A stretch of 64,000 bases of DNA from Mucilaginibacter sp. KACC 22773 (GTDB taxonomy: Bacteria; Bacteroidota; Bacteroidia; Sphingobacteriales; Sphingobacteriaceae). A model generated the notes under the pieces. That model had not been told where the DNA came from. It saw only the letters and a list, made by a program, of their open reading frames with translations, and ran no database searches. Of this stretch, positions 25,287 to 35,118 are shown one piece after another (positions within the stretch are counted from its first letter, which is position 1; each line of letters starts with the position of its first letter). The DNA lies in contig NZ_CP117883.1 in the NCBI RefSeq assembly GCF_028736215.1, positions 1,984,001-2,048,000 on the forward strand, read 5' to 3'. The position numbers and the translations under genes are program-made.

Positions 25287-26660
25287 ATGCAGCACATAAA
25301 GCAATATGTTGATGAGCACAGGCAACGTTTACTCGACGAATTATTTGCCCTTTTGCGTTTCCCTTCGGTTAGCGCCGACCCCAAATACAAAACAGATGTT
25401 TTAAATACTGCCGACCATGTAGCCCAAAAGCTGCGCGACGCAGGCGCCGATAATGTAGAAGTATGCCAAACGGCCGGCTATCCCATTGTTTACGGCGAAA
25501 AGATAATTGATGCCGCAAAGCCAACCGTGCTGGTTTACGGACATTATGATGTACAACCAGCCGATCCTATTGAACTTTGGCACACACCTCCGTTTGAGCC
25601 AACTGTGCGCGATGGTAAAATTTATGCCCGCGGCGCCTGCGATGATAAAGGCCAGTTTTATATGCATGTAAAAGCATTTGAGCTGATGATGCAAACAGAT
25701 ACCTTGCCCTGCAATATTAAGTTTATGATTGAGGGCGAGGAAGAAGTTGGCTCATCAAACTTATCCATATTTGTTAAGGCCAATAAAGAAAAACTGAAAG
25801 CCGATGTGGTGCTGATATCGGATACGTCGATGATCAGCATGGAGCATCCGTCATTAGAGACCGGCCTGCGCGGGTTATCGTATGTCGAGGTAGAAGTTAC
25901 CGGCCCTAACCGCGATTTGCATTCGGGCGTTTATGGTGGAGCGGTGGCTAATCCTATTACTATCCTGAGTAAAATGATTGCCGCTATGCATGATGAAAAT
26001 AACCATATCACCATCCCCGGCTTTTACGACGAAGTAATTGAACTTACCCCGGCCGAACGTACTGCCCTTAACAACGCACCTTATGATGAGGCTGAGTACA
26101 AGAAAGATCTTGATGTTGTTGAACTTTGGGGCGAAAAAGGCTATTCAACATTTGAACGAACAGGTACGCGCCCTACCTTAGAGGTTAACGGCATCTGGGG
26201 CGGTTACATTGGCGAAGGCGCCAAAACGGTATTGCCATCAAAGGCCCACGCAAAAATATCTATGCGCCTGGTACCTAACCAAACATTTGAGCAGATTACT
26301 GAACTGTTTACTAAACATTTCCTGAGTATAGCCCCAGCCAATGTAAAGGTGAAAATAACACCGCATCACGGCGGCGAACCCGTCGTAACGCCAACAGATA
26401 GCATTGCCTACAAAGCCGCTCAAAAAGCCATCGCCGAATCATTTGGCAAAGAACCTATACCTACACGCGGCGGCGGTAGTATTCCTATTGTGGCCCTGTT
26501 TGAAGCCGAACTTGGCCTTAAAACAGTGTTAATGGGCTTTGGTTTGGATAGTGATGCGCTGCACTCACCCAACGAAAAATACGATATCTTTAACTACTAT
26601 AAAGGGATTGAAACTATCCCGTTGTTCCATAAGTACTTTGCTGAACTAAGCGAAGCTTAG
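25287..26660 (+). CDS. M20 family dipeptidase/metallopeptidase
   Basis: A 457-residue cytoplasmic zinc exopeptidase that hydrolyses small peptides. The metal ligands and catalytic residues lie in VYGHYDVQP (His and catalytic Asp), ARGACDDKGQ (bridging Asp), EGEEEVGS (Glu pair), and DALHSPNEKY (last His). The lid domain has RDLHSGVYGG and GIWGGYIGEG. It is full length, without a signal peptide. It follows the tail-motif peptide cluster by 188 bases on the same strand; degradation of imported peptides would be a possible link, but this family is also a housekeeping one. Confidence 0.93.
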   Translation: MQHIKQYVDEHRQRLLDELFALLRFPSVSADPKYKTDVLNTADHVAQKLRDAGADNVEVCQTAGYPIVYGEKIIDAAKPTVLVYGHYDVQPADPIELWHTPPFEPTVRDGKIYARGACDDKGQFYMHVKAFELMMQTDTLPCNIKFMIEGEEEVGSSNLSIFVKANKEKLKADVVLISDTSMISMEHPSLETGLRGLSYVEVEVTGPNRDLHSGVYGGAVANPITILSKMIAAMHDENNHITIPGFYDEVIELTPAERTALNNAPYDEAEYKKDLDVVELWGEKGYSTFERTGTRPTLEVNGIWGGYIGEGAKTVLPSKAHAKISMRLVPNQTFEQITELFTKHFLSIAPANVKVKITPHHGGEPVVTPTDSIAYKAAQKAIAESFGKEPIPTRGGGSIPIVALFEAELGLKTVLMGFGLDSDALHSPNEKYDIFNYYKGIETIPLFHKYFAELSEA

Positions 26661-26692
26661 TTTTGGAACAATGATTTTTAAATAAAAGATTC

Positions 26693-26724
26693 AAGGCCGG
26701 TGGATATTTCGCCGGCCATTTTTA
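26693..26724 (+). terminator. Rho-independent terminator of the M20 gene
   Basis: GGCCGGTGG pairs with CGCCGGCC with a short loop and is followed by ATTTTTATTTT. It lies about 35 bases after the M20 stop codon. Confidence 0.8.
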
Positions 26725-26820
26725 TTTTACTACCAGGAAGAAAACAGCTAAACAGATCAAGACAGCTAATCGAATAAATTATTTTAAGTTTGGCTTAACA
26801 TCAAAGTAAACCTATAAACC

Positions 26821-28638
26821 ATGACTAAAAAACAAACTAAGCGGGTATTGTTGTCCCTGTTGTTTACCGTTAATAGCTGTTCTGTTTTATTTGCCCAGGA
26901 GGCAGTGTTACCCACAGCCTGGACAAAAGCGGCTATGGACGCCCCGGTTCCGTTTCCCGAATATCCGAGGCCGCAATTGCAGCGCAGCGATTGGATGTGT
27001 CTTAATGGCCAGTGGGATTACCAGGGCGGAAAAAATGTGCAGGATGCGCTTGCTCCTCAAAAGCCATTGTCATTTGCCGGCGAAGTAAATAAAATCCGTG
27101 TTCCTTACTGTCCGGAATCCGTATTATCCGGCATTCAGCGTAAGCAGGAAATTAATATGTGGTACCGTCGCAGTTTCGAGGTGCCTGCCGGCTGGAAAAA
27201 TAAACAGGTGATCATTCATTTTGATGCCGTAGCCCATCATACCACCTTATTTGTAAACGGCCACAAAGCGGGAGTACACGCCGGTAGCTATGATGCATTC
27301 AGCTTTAATATAACGCCCTTTTTAACAGCGGGCAACAATACTGTGGTTGTGGCGGCGTATGATTTAAATGATGGCCGTGTGCCATCAGGAAAAAGCGGGC
27401 CGCGTGGCGATTATACCTTCTGCTCGGGCATTTGGCAAACCGTTTGGCTGGAACCGGTTAACAAAACCTACATTGATAACATCCGTTTACTGCCCGACCT
27501 GGCAAATAACCGGCTAAAAGTGCAGGTAAATACACAGGGGAGCGGAAAATTAACTGCCGTGGCACTTGATGGCGACAAAGTGGTATCGCAAGCAGAATCA
27601 GCCCGCGATACTTACTTTTACCTGCCCATTAAAGCACCTAAACTTTGGTCGCCAGATGACCCATTTTTATACGATCTAAAGATCAGCCTGAAAAATGCCG
27701 ATGGCAGCGTTGCCGACGAAGTGAAAAGTTACTTCGGGATGCGCGATATAAAATTGGGTAAGGTTAACGGCGTTATCCGTCCCTTAGTGAACGGCAAGTT
27801 TATCATGCAACTTGGCCTGCTTGACCAAGGCTATTGGCCCGACGGGATTTTGACGGCACCTACAGATGAGGCGCTTAAATTTGACATCAGTTTTACCAAG
27901 AATGCGGGTTTCAACCTTATCCGCAAGCACATGAAAACCGAGCCGCAACGGTTTTATTACTGGGCCGATAAAATGGGCTTGTTTGTTTGGCAGGATATGC
28001 CGGCCATCTGGTATCAAAATGAAGATACCCTTAAAACCCGTAAGGAATTCCGGAAGGAATTGAAGGCGATTATGGACGATCATTATAATTCGCCGTCCAT
28101 TATTACCTGGGTGCCTTTTAATGAAAACTGGGGCGCGTTTGATGTTAAAAATATAACTAACTGGGTTAAGCAGTACGACCCATCCCGGCTGGTTAATGGC
28201 AATTCGGGCTTTAATAATAACCCCTCGTATCAAAAAGCTTACGGCGACCCCGGCAATGGCGATTATGTAGATACCCATATCTATGTAGGTCCATACGATG
28301 CCTCGGTGCCCGACGACCATCGCGCGGCATCTTTGGGCGAATTTGGTGGCGTTGGCATGTTTGTTCGTAACCATATGTGGCCGGTAGAAAACAATGCCTA
28401 TGATTATGAGCCAACAAAGGCACGCCTTACCGATAGGTATGTGTTTTTACTGGACGAAGTGGAACAGCTGATGAAATACAAAGGGCTAAGTGTTGCCATC
28501 TACACCCAAACCACCGATGTGGAGCATGAGGTAAATGGCATATTAACCTACGACCGCGCGGTTGAAAAGATGGAGTTAAACAGGGTAAAAGCCGTAAATG
28601 AAGCAGTTATTAAGGAGAGTTATAAAATTACACCATAA
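26821..28638 (+). CDS. Glycoside hydrolase family 2 (secreted beta-glycosidase)
   Basis: A 605-residue exported glycosidase with signal peptide [19 protein letters not shown] and cleavage near LFAQ. The order is a jelly-roll sugar-binding domain ([30 protein letters not shown]), an immunoglobulin-like domain, and a TIM barrel. The acid/base is the Glu in FNENWG and the nucleophile probably the Glu in LGEFGGVG. It is shorter than LacZ and similar to Bacteroidota GH2 enzymes annotated as beta-galactosidase-like; the specificity is not predictable. A heptamer-rich region follows. Confidence 0.92.
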   Translation: MTKKQTKRVLLSLLFTVNSCSVLFAQEAVLPTAWTKAAMDAPVPFPEYPRPQLQRSDWMCLNGQWDYQGGKNVQDALAPQKPLSFAGEVNKIRVPYCPESVLSGIQRKQEINMWYRRSFEVPAGWKNKQVIIHFDAVAHHTTLFVNGHKAGVHAGSYDAFSFNITPFLTAGNNTVVVAAYDLNDGRVPSGKSGPRGDYTFCSGIWQTVWLEPVNKTYIDNIRLLPDLANNRLKVQVNTQGSGKLTAVALDGDKVVSQAESARDTYFYLPIKAPKLWSPDDPFLYDLKISLKNADGSVADEVKSYFGMRDIKLGKVNGVIRPLVNGKFIMQLGLLDQGYWPDGILTAPTDEALKFDISFTKNAGFNLIRKHMKTEPQRFYYWADKMGLFVWQDMPAIWYQNEDTLKTRKEFRKELKAIMDDHYNSPSIITWVPFNENWGAFDVKNITNWVKQYDPSRLVNGNSGFNNNPSYQKAYGDPGNGDYVDTHIYVGPYDASVPDDHRAASLGEFGGVGMFVRNHMWPVENNAYDYEPTKARLTDRYVFLLDEVEQLMKYKGLSVAIYTQTTDVEHEVNGILTYDRAVEKMELNRVKAVNEAVIKESYKITP

Positions 28639-28644
28639 CCTGTT

Positions 28645-28738
28645 TGTCATTGGTCATTACGCTTTGCTTGTCATTAGTCATTGACGCTGCGCTTGTCATT
28701 GGTCATAGGTCATTTCGCTGCGCTGTGATTAGTCATTG
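28645..28738. repeat. Degenerate GTCATTG heptad region
   Basis: Repeated GTCATTG/GTCATTA units mixed with CGCTTTG- and CGCTGCGCT-type spacers follow the GH2 stop codon. The units are the reverse complement of the clean array at 28791-28919, so the two could pair over a long distance. Confidence 0.8.
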
Positions 28739-28790
28739 GTAGATTTATTAAAAAAATTAAAACAATCGTTGCCAATCAAACTTGCCCTTA

Positions 28791-28919
28791 AATGACCAAT
28801 GACCAATGACCAATGACCAATGACCAATGACCAATGACCAATGACCAATGACCAATGACCAATGACCAATGACCAATGACCAATGACCAATGACCAATGA
28901 CCAATGACCAATGACCAAT
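28791..28919. repeat. Perfect heptanucleotide array, AATGACC x 18.4
   Basis: Eighteen exact copies of AATGACC plus three further bases, with no mismatch. It is the main content of the 321-base gap between the GH2 and YfhO-like genes and ends about 40 bases before the latter's start codon. Heptamers shift the frame, so copy-number change would alter spacing rather than coding. Confidence 0.97.
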
Positions 28920-28959
28920 AATAATTGTATTTTTAAAAATTATATAATTATTACTGCTT

Positions 28960-31449
28960 ATGATGGATTGGCTAAAGCGTAACGGGATACATTTTGCCGT
29001 TGCGGGTGTTTTTTTGGTACTGTGTTTTTTATATTTTTCGCCTGCATTTCAGGGCAAAACGTTGGGCCAGGGGGATGTGCTTGGTGCGCAGTCGACCCAA
29101 AAAGAGATCTTGGATTACCACGCCCGCGATACCACCATTTTGTGGACGAACCAGATCTTCGGCGGCATGCCCGCATACCAGATCTGGGCACCTTACAAGG
29201 CCAACATCGCCACGCACATTATAGGTGTTATTGGCTACACCGTACCTAACCCGGTTGGTATGGTGCTGGTATTTTTGTTTGGTACCTACTTTTTATTTAA
29301 TGTGTTAAAGCTCAGCCCCTGGCTGGCAGCTGCCGGTGCTGTGGCTTTTACATTTACAAGCTATAATATGATATTACTGGCGGCCGGTCACACTAACCAG
29401 GCTTTTGCCATCGCTTTTTTTGCGCCAATAATAGCCAGTATTATGCTGGCTTTAAGGAGGCGGTATTTGTTGGGTGCATCCTTATTGGCTTTGTTCCTGT
29501 CTATCGAAATTAAGGTGAACCACCTGCAAATGACCTACTACCTGATGCTGGCCATTTTAATTTTGGTTGGTATCGAGCTTTATCACGCTATCAAAAATAA
29601 AACTACAGCATCTTTCCTCAAATCGTTAGGGTATTTGCTTGCTGCATCGCTATTGGCCTTCGCGGTAAATGCATCAACCCTGTGGAGCACTTATGAATAC
29701 GGCAAGGATAGCTACCGTGGCAAATCAAATTTAACCACCGCCACCAAAGAGCCGCAAAATGGCCTGGCTAAAGATTATATTTACCAGTATAGCCAGGGCG
29801 TTGCCGAGTGCCTTACCTTTTTGGTGCCAAATGCCTCGGGTGGTGCATCCGGGCCGGAATTGATTGATCAAAATTCGGAAACTGTTAAAGTATTTACAGA
29901 TAAAGGCGAACAGCCGGAGCAGGCTTTAAATTACGCTCAGCAAATATCGTCGTTCCCTGGCCTGTCACTTTACTGGGGCGAGAAACGGCCGGGCACCAGC
30001 GGCCCCTATTATTTTGGTGCAAGTATTTGTTTCCTGTTTGTATTGGGCCTCATTATTGTAAAAAACCGAATGAAGTGGTGGCTGTTGGGTACGGTGGTAT
30101 TAACTATGCTGCTGTCATTCGGCGGCAACTGGCCATATGTATCCGATATATTTCTGAAGTACTTTCCGCTATACAATAAGTTCCGTGCGGTTGAATCTAT
30201 TTTGGCGGTGGCCGGGCTTTGCTTCCCCGTGCTGGCCTTCCTGGCCATACAGGAGGTTATTATTACGGTTGATAAAAAGGTTTTGGTTAAAAAGCTATTG
30301 CTTGCCTTGTATATAACCGGTGGGCTGGTGCTGATATTGATCCTGGTGCCCGAATTGCTGCTCAGTTTCAGGCCAAGCGACCAGTTAAGCAGTATCACAA
30401 ATTTAACTCAGGCTTTAAAAGGCGATGCTGCAACTGCTAACGCTTTGGCCAATGCGGTAGTAAAAGACCGGATTAATCTTGAACGCTCCGACGCCATCCG
30501 TTCGCTGGTATTTGTGCTGATTACTTTCGGTATTGTTTGGGCGCTTATAAAGCAAAAACTAAGCCTCACGACAGTATCTATGTTGCTGTTCGCTATCGTA
30601 CTGGTTGACCTTTGGCAGGTAGATAAACGTTATTTAAAGGATGCCAATTTTACCGATAAACAGGAATCGGCAGTGCCGCAAAGACCTGTTGATGTGGAGA
30701 TAGCTAAAGATCCGGATCCTGATTTTAGGGTATACGACGCCACCGCCGCTATAAAACAAGATGTACAGAACCCGTTTTTCCATAAAACTTTAGGCGGGTA
30801 CTCGGCTGCACGAATGAAACGATATGATGAGCTGATAGATAATCAATTTACCAGGGGAGCAAATCCGGCTGTATTGAACATGTTAAATGCCAAATATGTC
30901 ATCGTGCCCGATTCATCTAAACAAGGACAAATGTTATTGCCAAATCCCGAGGCATGCGGTAATGCCTGGTTTATAAAAAGTATAAAATATGTTGATGGCG
31001 CAGACGCGGAAATGAAGGCACTTAGCAGCTTCTCGCCAAAAAACGAGGCCGTGGCTGATAAAAGTTATCAAAGCGTTGCCGGCAATTTGCAGGCAGGCGA
31101 TACTACTTCCGTTATCAAACTGGTAAGCTATAACCCCGACCATATGACATACAAATCGGCGTCAAAAACAGGTGGTGTAGCGGTGTTTTCGGAGATATAT
31201 TATGACAAAGGCTGGAAGATGCTGATTGATGGGATAGAGAAACCATATTTCCGTGCAAATTACCTGCTACGCGCGGCTTCAATCCCGGCAGGGGAGCATA
31301 AGGTGGAGTTTGTTTTCCATCCGGCATCGTATTATGTTGGGGAAGATATTTCCATGGCTGGCTCGGTGTTGCTGGTGCTGTTGTTGGGCGGTGCTGTTTT
31401 TGGAGATGAGCTAAAGAAAATGATAGGAAAGAAAAGCAAGGACAAATAA
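28960..31449 (+). CDS. YfhO-like multi-pass membrane protein
   Basis: An 829-residue inner-membrane protein of the YfhO family (GT-C-like fold). A first membrane helix (residues 10-30) is followed by a large loop with a conserved acidic cluster, then about ten more helices between residues 90 and 550, and a soluble C-terminal beta domain (FSEIYYDKGWKMLIDG) ending in a last helix. Members are thought to act in glycosylation of cell-envelope polymers; in Bacteroidota the gene is usually present once near envelope genes. The ATG at 28960 and the next codon ATG are both possible starts. Confidence 0.88.
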   Translation: MMDWLKRNGIHFAVAGVFLVLCFLYFSPAFQGKTLGQGDVLGAQSTQKEILDYHARDTTILWTNQIFGGMPAYQIWAPYKANIATHIIGVIGYTVPNPVGMVLVFLFGTYFLFNVLKLSPWLAAAGAVAFTFTSYNMILLAAGHTNQAFAIAFFAPIIASIMLALRRRYLLGASLLALFLSIEIKVNHLQMTYYLMLAILILVGIELYHAIKNKTTASFLKSLGYLLAASLLAFAVNASTLWSTYEYGKDSYRGKSNLTTATKEPQNGLAKDYIYQYSQGVAECLTFLVPNASGGASGPELIDQNSETVKVFTDKGEQPEQALNYAQQISSFPGLSLYWGEKRPGTSGPYYFGASICFLFVLGLIIVKNRMKWWLLGTVVLTMLLSFGGNWPYVSDIFLKYFPLYNKFRAVESILAVAGLCFPVLAFLAIQEVIITVDKKVLVKKLLLALYITGGLVLILILVPELLLSFRPSDQLSSITNLTQALKGDAATANALANAVVKDRINLERSDAIRSLVFVLITFGIVWALIKQKLSLTTVSMLLFAIVLVDLWQVDKRYLKDANFTDKQESAVPQRPVDVEIAKDPDPDFRVYDATAAIKQDVQNPFFHKTLGGYSAARMKRYDELIDNQFTRGANPAVLNMLNAKYVIVPDSSKQGQMLLPNPEACGNAWFIKSIKYVDGADAEMKALSSFSPKNEAVADKSYQSVAGNLQAGDTTSVIKLVSYNPDHMTYKSASKTGGVAVFSEIYYDKGWKMLIDGIEKPYFRANYLLRAASIPAGEHKVEFVFHPASYYVGEDISMAGSVLLVLLLGGAVFGDELKKMIGKKSKDK

Positions 31450-31479
31450 TTTTGATTTGTTTACTGATGCCGGTAGTTT

Positions 31480-31692
31480 GTCTGAACTCGGATTAAGCAG
31501 ACTTTTCGGATTATTTGGATTTGATTTGGAGGACGAGACAATCAAAAAAATCCCGGTAATCCTCTAATCCGATGAATCGCGGTTCAGACAAAAAAGCGTT
31601 AGGGATTGCAGCGGAAAGCCCGGAGCGAGGGGGTAGGGTGCGATGGCCTGCGAGGACTTGCAGCGTAAAGCCCGCCCGCAGGGAACGCCCAA
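31480..31692. repeat. Composite dispersed intergenic repeat, copy 1
   Basis: The left part is an inverted repeat with GTCTGAAC (31480) against GTTCAGAC (31582) and inner GGATTA/TAATCC, with heptad-like filling. The right part (about 31591-31692) is GC-rich with GCGTTAGGGATTGCAGCG and ends GCAGGGAACGCCC. A second, partly truncated copy lies at 42218-42342. Confidence 0.75.
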
Positions 31693-31790
31693 AAAAGTAT
31701 CAAGTAGTTAGTATCAAGTAGCAAGATTTTTGATAACCGGGAAAAAAAATTAAAAAGCCAAAACAATAGCATTGATATCGAATTCCACTT

Positions 31791-31887
31791 ATGAACCATG
31801 AACCATGAACCATGAACCATGAACCATGAACCATCAACCATGAACCATGAACCATGAACCATGAACCATGAACCATGAACCATGAAC
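31791..31887. repeat. Heptanucleotide array, ATGAACC x 13.9
   Basis: Thirteen ATGAACC units plus six bases; only the seventh unit differs (ATCAACC). It ends 38 bases before the M28 peptidase start. Like the AATGACC array, it lies right upstream of a gene in the same orientation. Confidence 0.97.
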
Positions 31888-31925
31888 AAATTTTATTATC
31901 TTCACGCATCACCATATACACTGTC

Positions 31926-34142
31926 ATGAAGAAAACCCTTACCCTTGGCTTATTGGCGCTGTCGTCGGCAAGTTTCGCGCAGCAAAAAACATTAATTGGC
32001 TTTACACCGGCATCGTCGGCAAAACAACTGGAAACCGAAAAAACGTTTGATGCAGGTTTAAGTTCGCAGCGCATTGGCGAAACCATTAAAACACTTTCGG
32101 CATTTCCGCATAATATCGGTTCGCCCGGTAGTAAGGCTGTGGCCGAAAAGATATTGGCCATGTACAAAAGCTACGGGCTTGATGCGCATATAGAAACCTA
32201 TACGGTACTTTTCCCAACACCCAAAGCGCGGGTACTTGAGCTTACTGCACCAACAACTTATACAGCTGTGTTAAAAGAACAGGCCGTGCCCGAAGATGCC
32301 ACATCCGGCCAGCCCAATCAGCTGCCAACTTACAATGCCTGGAGTGCCGATGGCGATGTTAGCGGTCCGCTGGTATTTGTAAACTATGGTTTGCCAGATG
32401 ATTACATTAAACTGGCTGCCATGGGTATTGATGTTAAAGGTAAAATTGTAATTGCCAAATATGGCCGCTCGTGGCGTGGCATAAAGCCCAAAGTAGCCTA
32501 TGAGCACGGAGCTATAGGCTGCATTATTTACTCTGACCCTGCTGATGACGGCTACTCTGCCGGCGATGTATACCCCAAAGGAGCGTACAAGAATGAATTT
32601 GGCGTGCAGCGCGGCTCGGTAATGGACATGGTGATTTACCCCGGCGATCCGCTTACGCCCGGTGTTGGCGCTACCAAGGATGCCAAACGTTTAGATAGAA
32701 AAGACGCGACCACGATATTAAAAATACCGGTACTGCCTATAAGCTATCATGATGCACAACCTTTATTGGCCGCGCTTGATGGCCCTGTTGCACCCGGCGG
32801 ATGGGCCGGCTCATTGCCTATAACTTACCACATAGGCGGCGGCAAGGCTGTAGCTCACCTTAAAATGGAATTTAACTGGGATATGGTGCCCGCTTATGAT
32901 GTAATTGCCAAAATAAAAGGATCAACTTATCCCGATGAGTGGGTAATGCGTGGAAATCACCACGATGCCTGGGTGAACGGCGCCAACGACCCTATAAGCG
33001 GACAAGCAGCCATGATTGAGGAAGCTAAAGCCCTTGGCGACCTGCTAAAAACCGGCTGGAAACCCAAACGCAGTATCATATATTGCTCATGGGACGGCGA
33101 AGAACCCGGCCTAATAGGTTCGACAGAGTATGCCGAGGCACATGATAAAGAATTGCAGCAGAAAACGGTGGTATATATCAACTCGGATAGTAACGGCCGC
33201 GGTTTTTTGGGTGCAGGCGGTTCGCAGGCGCTGGAAAGTTTTATTGACGAGGTAACGAATGGCGTAACCGACCCACAAACCAAAGTAAGTGTGTTCGATA
33301 GGAAAAAGGCGATGCAACTGGTAAATGCCAAATCAACCGGCGACAAGAAAGAGATATTGGAGCGTAAAGGCGAAAAGCTGGAAGCGCTGGGTTCAGGATC
33401 TGATTTTTCTTCATTCCTGCAGCATTTGGGTATCCCTACGCTTGATTTTGGTTTTGGCGGCGAAGACGGCGGTGGCGAATATCACTCTATATATGATTCG
33501 TTTGATGATTACAAACGTTTTAAAGATCCGGAGTTTGCCTACGGTGTTGCCCTGGCGCAAACTGCCGGCCACTCGGTATTGCGCATGGCCGATGCCGAAG
33601 TATTGCCATTTGATTTCAGGAGCCTGCAAGCTACCATTGCCAAATATGCCACCGAACTTACCAAACTGGCCGATGATACCCGCGAAGCCACCAAAATTGA
33701 TAACCAACTGATAAAAGCTAACGATTACACCCTGGCTGCCGACCCAACCCACCTGTACAAAGCGCCGGTTGCTAAAGATACCGTACCCCCAATTGATTTT
33801 AAACCACTAACCGGCGCGCTGGATTCCTTAAAGAAAAGCGCCGATAAACTGGCCACCTACTGGAACGCCGCCGCCCTGAAAGATGGCGACCACGATAAAC
33901 TAAACAAACTCCTGTACCAGGCCGAGCAGCAATTGCTTGCCGCCGAAGGGTTGCCTCGTCGTGGCTGGTACAAACACACCATTTACGCGCCGGGCTTTTA
34001 TACCGGCTATGGTGTTAAAACCATCCCCGGCATCCGCGAAGCAATTGAGCAACGCAATTGGGACGAAGTAAAGGAGCAGATAGGGGTGGTTGCAGGCAGA
34101 ATAAATGCATTGGCGGGATATTTGGCGATGGGGGTGAAATAG
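31926..34142 (+). CDS. Secreted M28 metallopeptidase (glutamate carboxypeptidase II-like)
   Basis: A 738-residue exported zinc exopeptidase. The ATG at 31926 begins the signal peptide (MKKTLTLGLLALSSASFAQ); an upstream ATG at 31875 lies in the heptamer array and is unlikely. A protease-associated domain (about 120-290) precedes the catalytic M28 domain with zinc ligands in NHHDAWVNGANDP, CSWDGEEPGLIGS and GGEYHSIYDS. The C-terminal 150 residues form the transferrin-receptor-like dimerisation domain. It probably removes C-terminal residues from peptides in the periplasm or outside the cell. Confidence 0.93.
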   Translation: MKKTLTLGLLALSSASFAQQKTLIGFTPASSAKQLETEKTFDAGLSSQRIGETIKTLSAFPHNIGSPGSKAVAEKILAMYKSYGLDAHIETYTVLFPTPKARVLELTAPTTYTAVLKEQAVPEDATSGQPNQLPTYNAWSADGDVSGPLVFVNYGLPDDYIKLAAMGIDVKGKIVIAKYGRSWRGIKPKVAYEHGAIGCIIYSDPADDGYSAGDVYPKGAYKNEFGVQRGSVMDMVIYPGDPLTPGVGATKDAKRLDRKDATTILKIPVLPISYHDAQPLLAALDGPVAPGGWAGSLPITYHIGGGKAVAHLKMEFNWDMVPAYDVIAKIKGSTYPDEWVMRGNHHDAWVNGANDPISGQAAMIEEAKALGDLLKTGWKPKRSIIYCSWDGEEPGLIGSTEYAEAHDKELQQKTVVYINSDSNGRGFLGAGGSQALESFIDEVTNGVTDPQTKVSVFDRKKAMQLVNAKSTGDKKEILERKGEKLEALGSGSDFSSFLQHLGIPTLDFGFGGEDGGGEYHSIYDSFDDYKRFKDPEFAYGVALAQTAGHSVLRMADAEVLPFDFRSLQATIAKYATELTKLADDTREATKIDNQLIKANDYTLAADPTHLYKAPVAKDTVPPIDFKPLTGALDSLKKSADKLATYWNAAALKDGDHDKLNKLLYQAEQQLLAAEGLPRRGWYKHTIYAPGFYTGYGVKTIPGIREAIEQRNWDEVKEQIGVVAGRINALAGYLAMGVK

Positions 34143-34225
34143 GGCAGCGATATAAATATTTTAGAACTACCAGGCTGATAATATGGGCCGTGCCTGCGGC
34201 ACTTATGCTTGTTTGTATTTATGTA

Positions 34226-34362
34226 CCCCGGGTTGAAACCCGGGGCTACAAAATGTTTCGGGCCGATGGCCCTTAGCTGCATTTGACCAGAGCAGATATG
34301 GCTAAACATAATACAGAGGCGTAGCCCCGATCAATTTTGTAGCCACGGGTTTCAACCCGTGG
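34226..34362. repeat. REP-like hairpins next to an IS200-type transposase
   Basis: Two stem-loops with nine-base arms: CCCCGGGTTGAAACCCGGGG at 34226-34245 and CCACGGGTTTCAACCCGTGG at 34343-34362, in opposite loop orientation (GA versus TC), each flanked by TAC/GTA. A smaller GGGCC-GGCCC stem lies at 34259-34271. Such palindromes commonly flank REP-associated tyrosine transposases. Confidence 0.85.
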
Positions 34363-34440
34363 TATAAAAATAAATGAAGAGTGAGAGCCGTAGGCTCGGT
34401 ACATATAAAATAAATAGTAAACATCAATTGCCCCGATAAA

Positions 34441-34903
34441 ATGGCAAACACTTATCATCAAATCTACATTCAAACAATTTTTGCCGTTAAATACAGAGAC
34501 GCGGTGATTGAAAAAAAAATGGAGCGCCGAACTGTTTGGTGTAATAGGCAATCTAATCAATGAAAACAATTGCAAAACTATTATTGTAAATGGTGTGGAA
34601 GATCATGTACATTGTTTTATCGGCTTGAAACCTACTGTTTCAGTTTCGGATTTAATGCAAACAGTAAAAGCAAAATCATCAAAATATATTAATGATCATT
34701 CGTTAACCCCTAAGCGTTTTGAATGGCAGGACGGTTATGGTGTATTTTCCTATAGCCAATCGCAGGTTGATAAGGTTTATAAATATATCCAAAACCAGGA
34801 AGATCATCATAAAAAACAAACATTTAGAGAAGAATATCTTGACTTTTTAAAAAAGTTTAAAGTAGCTTACGATGATCGGTATGTTTTTCAGGATTTGATG
34901 TAA
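34441..34903 (+). pseudogene. IS200/REP-type tyrosine transposase with a frameshift
   Basis: Y1-transposase of about 153 residues, split over two frames. The first frame starts at ATG 34441 (MANTYHQIYIQTIFAVKYRD); the remainder, from the A-run on, is in the next frame. It contains the HUH metal motif HVHCF and the catalytic Tyr region (KVYKYIQNQEDHH). The shift occurs in a run of nine A at 34511-34519; eight A would restore one continuous protein. It may be a decayed gene, a programmed slippage site or a sequencing error. REP-like hairpins lie just upstream, which fits a RAYT. It is followed by 215 bases without a gene. Confidence 0.85.
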
Positions 34904-35118
34904 GTATTTACCGCTATATTTTGATGCAAAATGTAATCGGTAAACTCTCCTGCTATTTTATTTTCCTGCAATTTGCGAAGAAACAAAGCGATTTTTCGAT
35001 TGGTGCGAAAACTCCGTAAGCGAAATCATATAAACGGCCAAATGTAGCGAGAATAGCGCAATATCATTGATCATGAAATTTTAAACCCCGATTGCTATGT
35101 TTAACAGCCTGGGAAAGA

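Noticed and set aside
28639..28959. CRISPR array at the heptamer region
   Set aside because: The units are 7 bases without spacers; no repeat of 24-47 bases with unique spacers and no cas genes nearby.
31599..31889. Minus-strand frame of 96 codons with repeated MVHGSWF
   Set aside because: It is the translation of the ATGAACC heptamer array and has no coding character outside it. The same holds for the frame with repeated VIGHWSL at 28729-28911.
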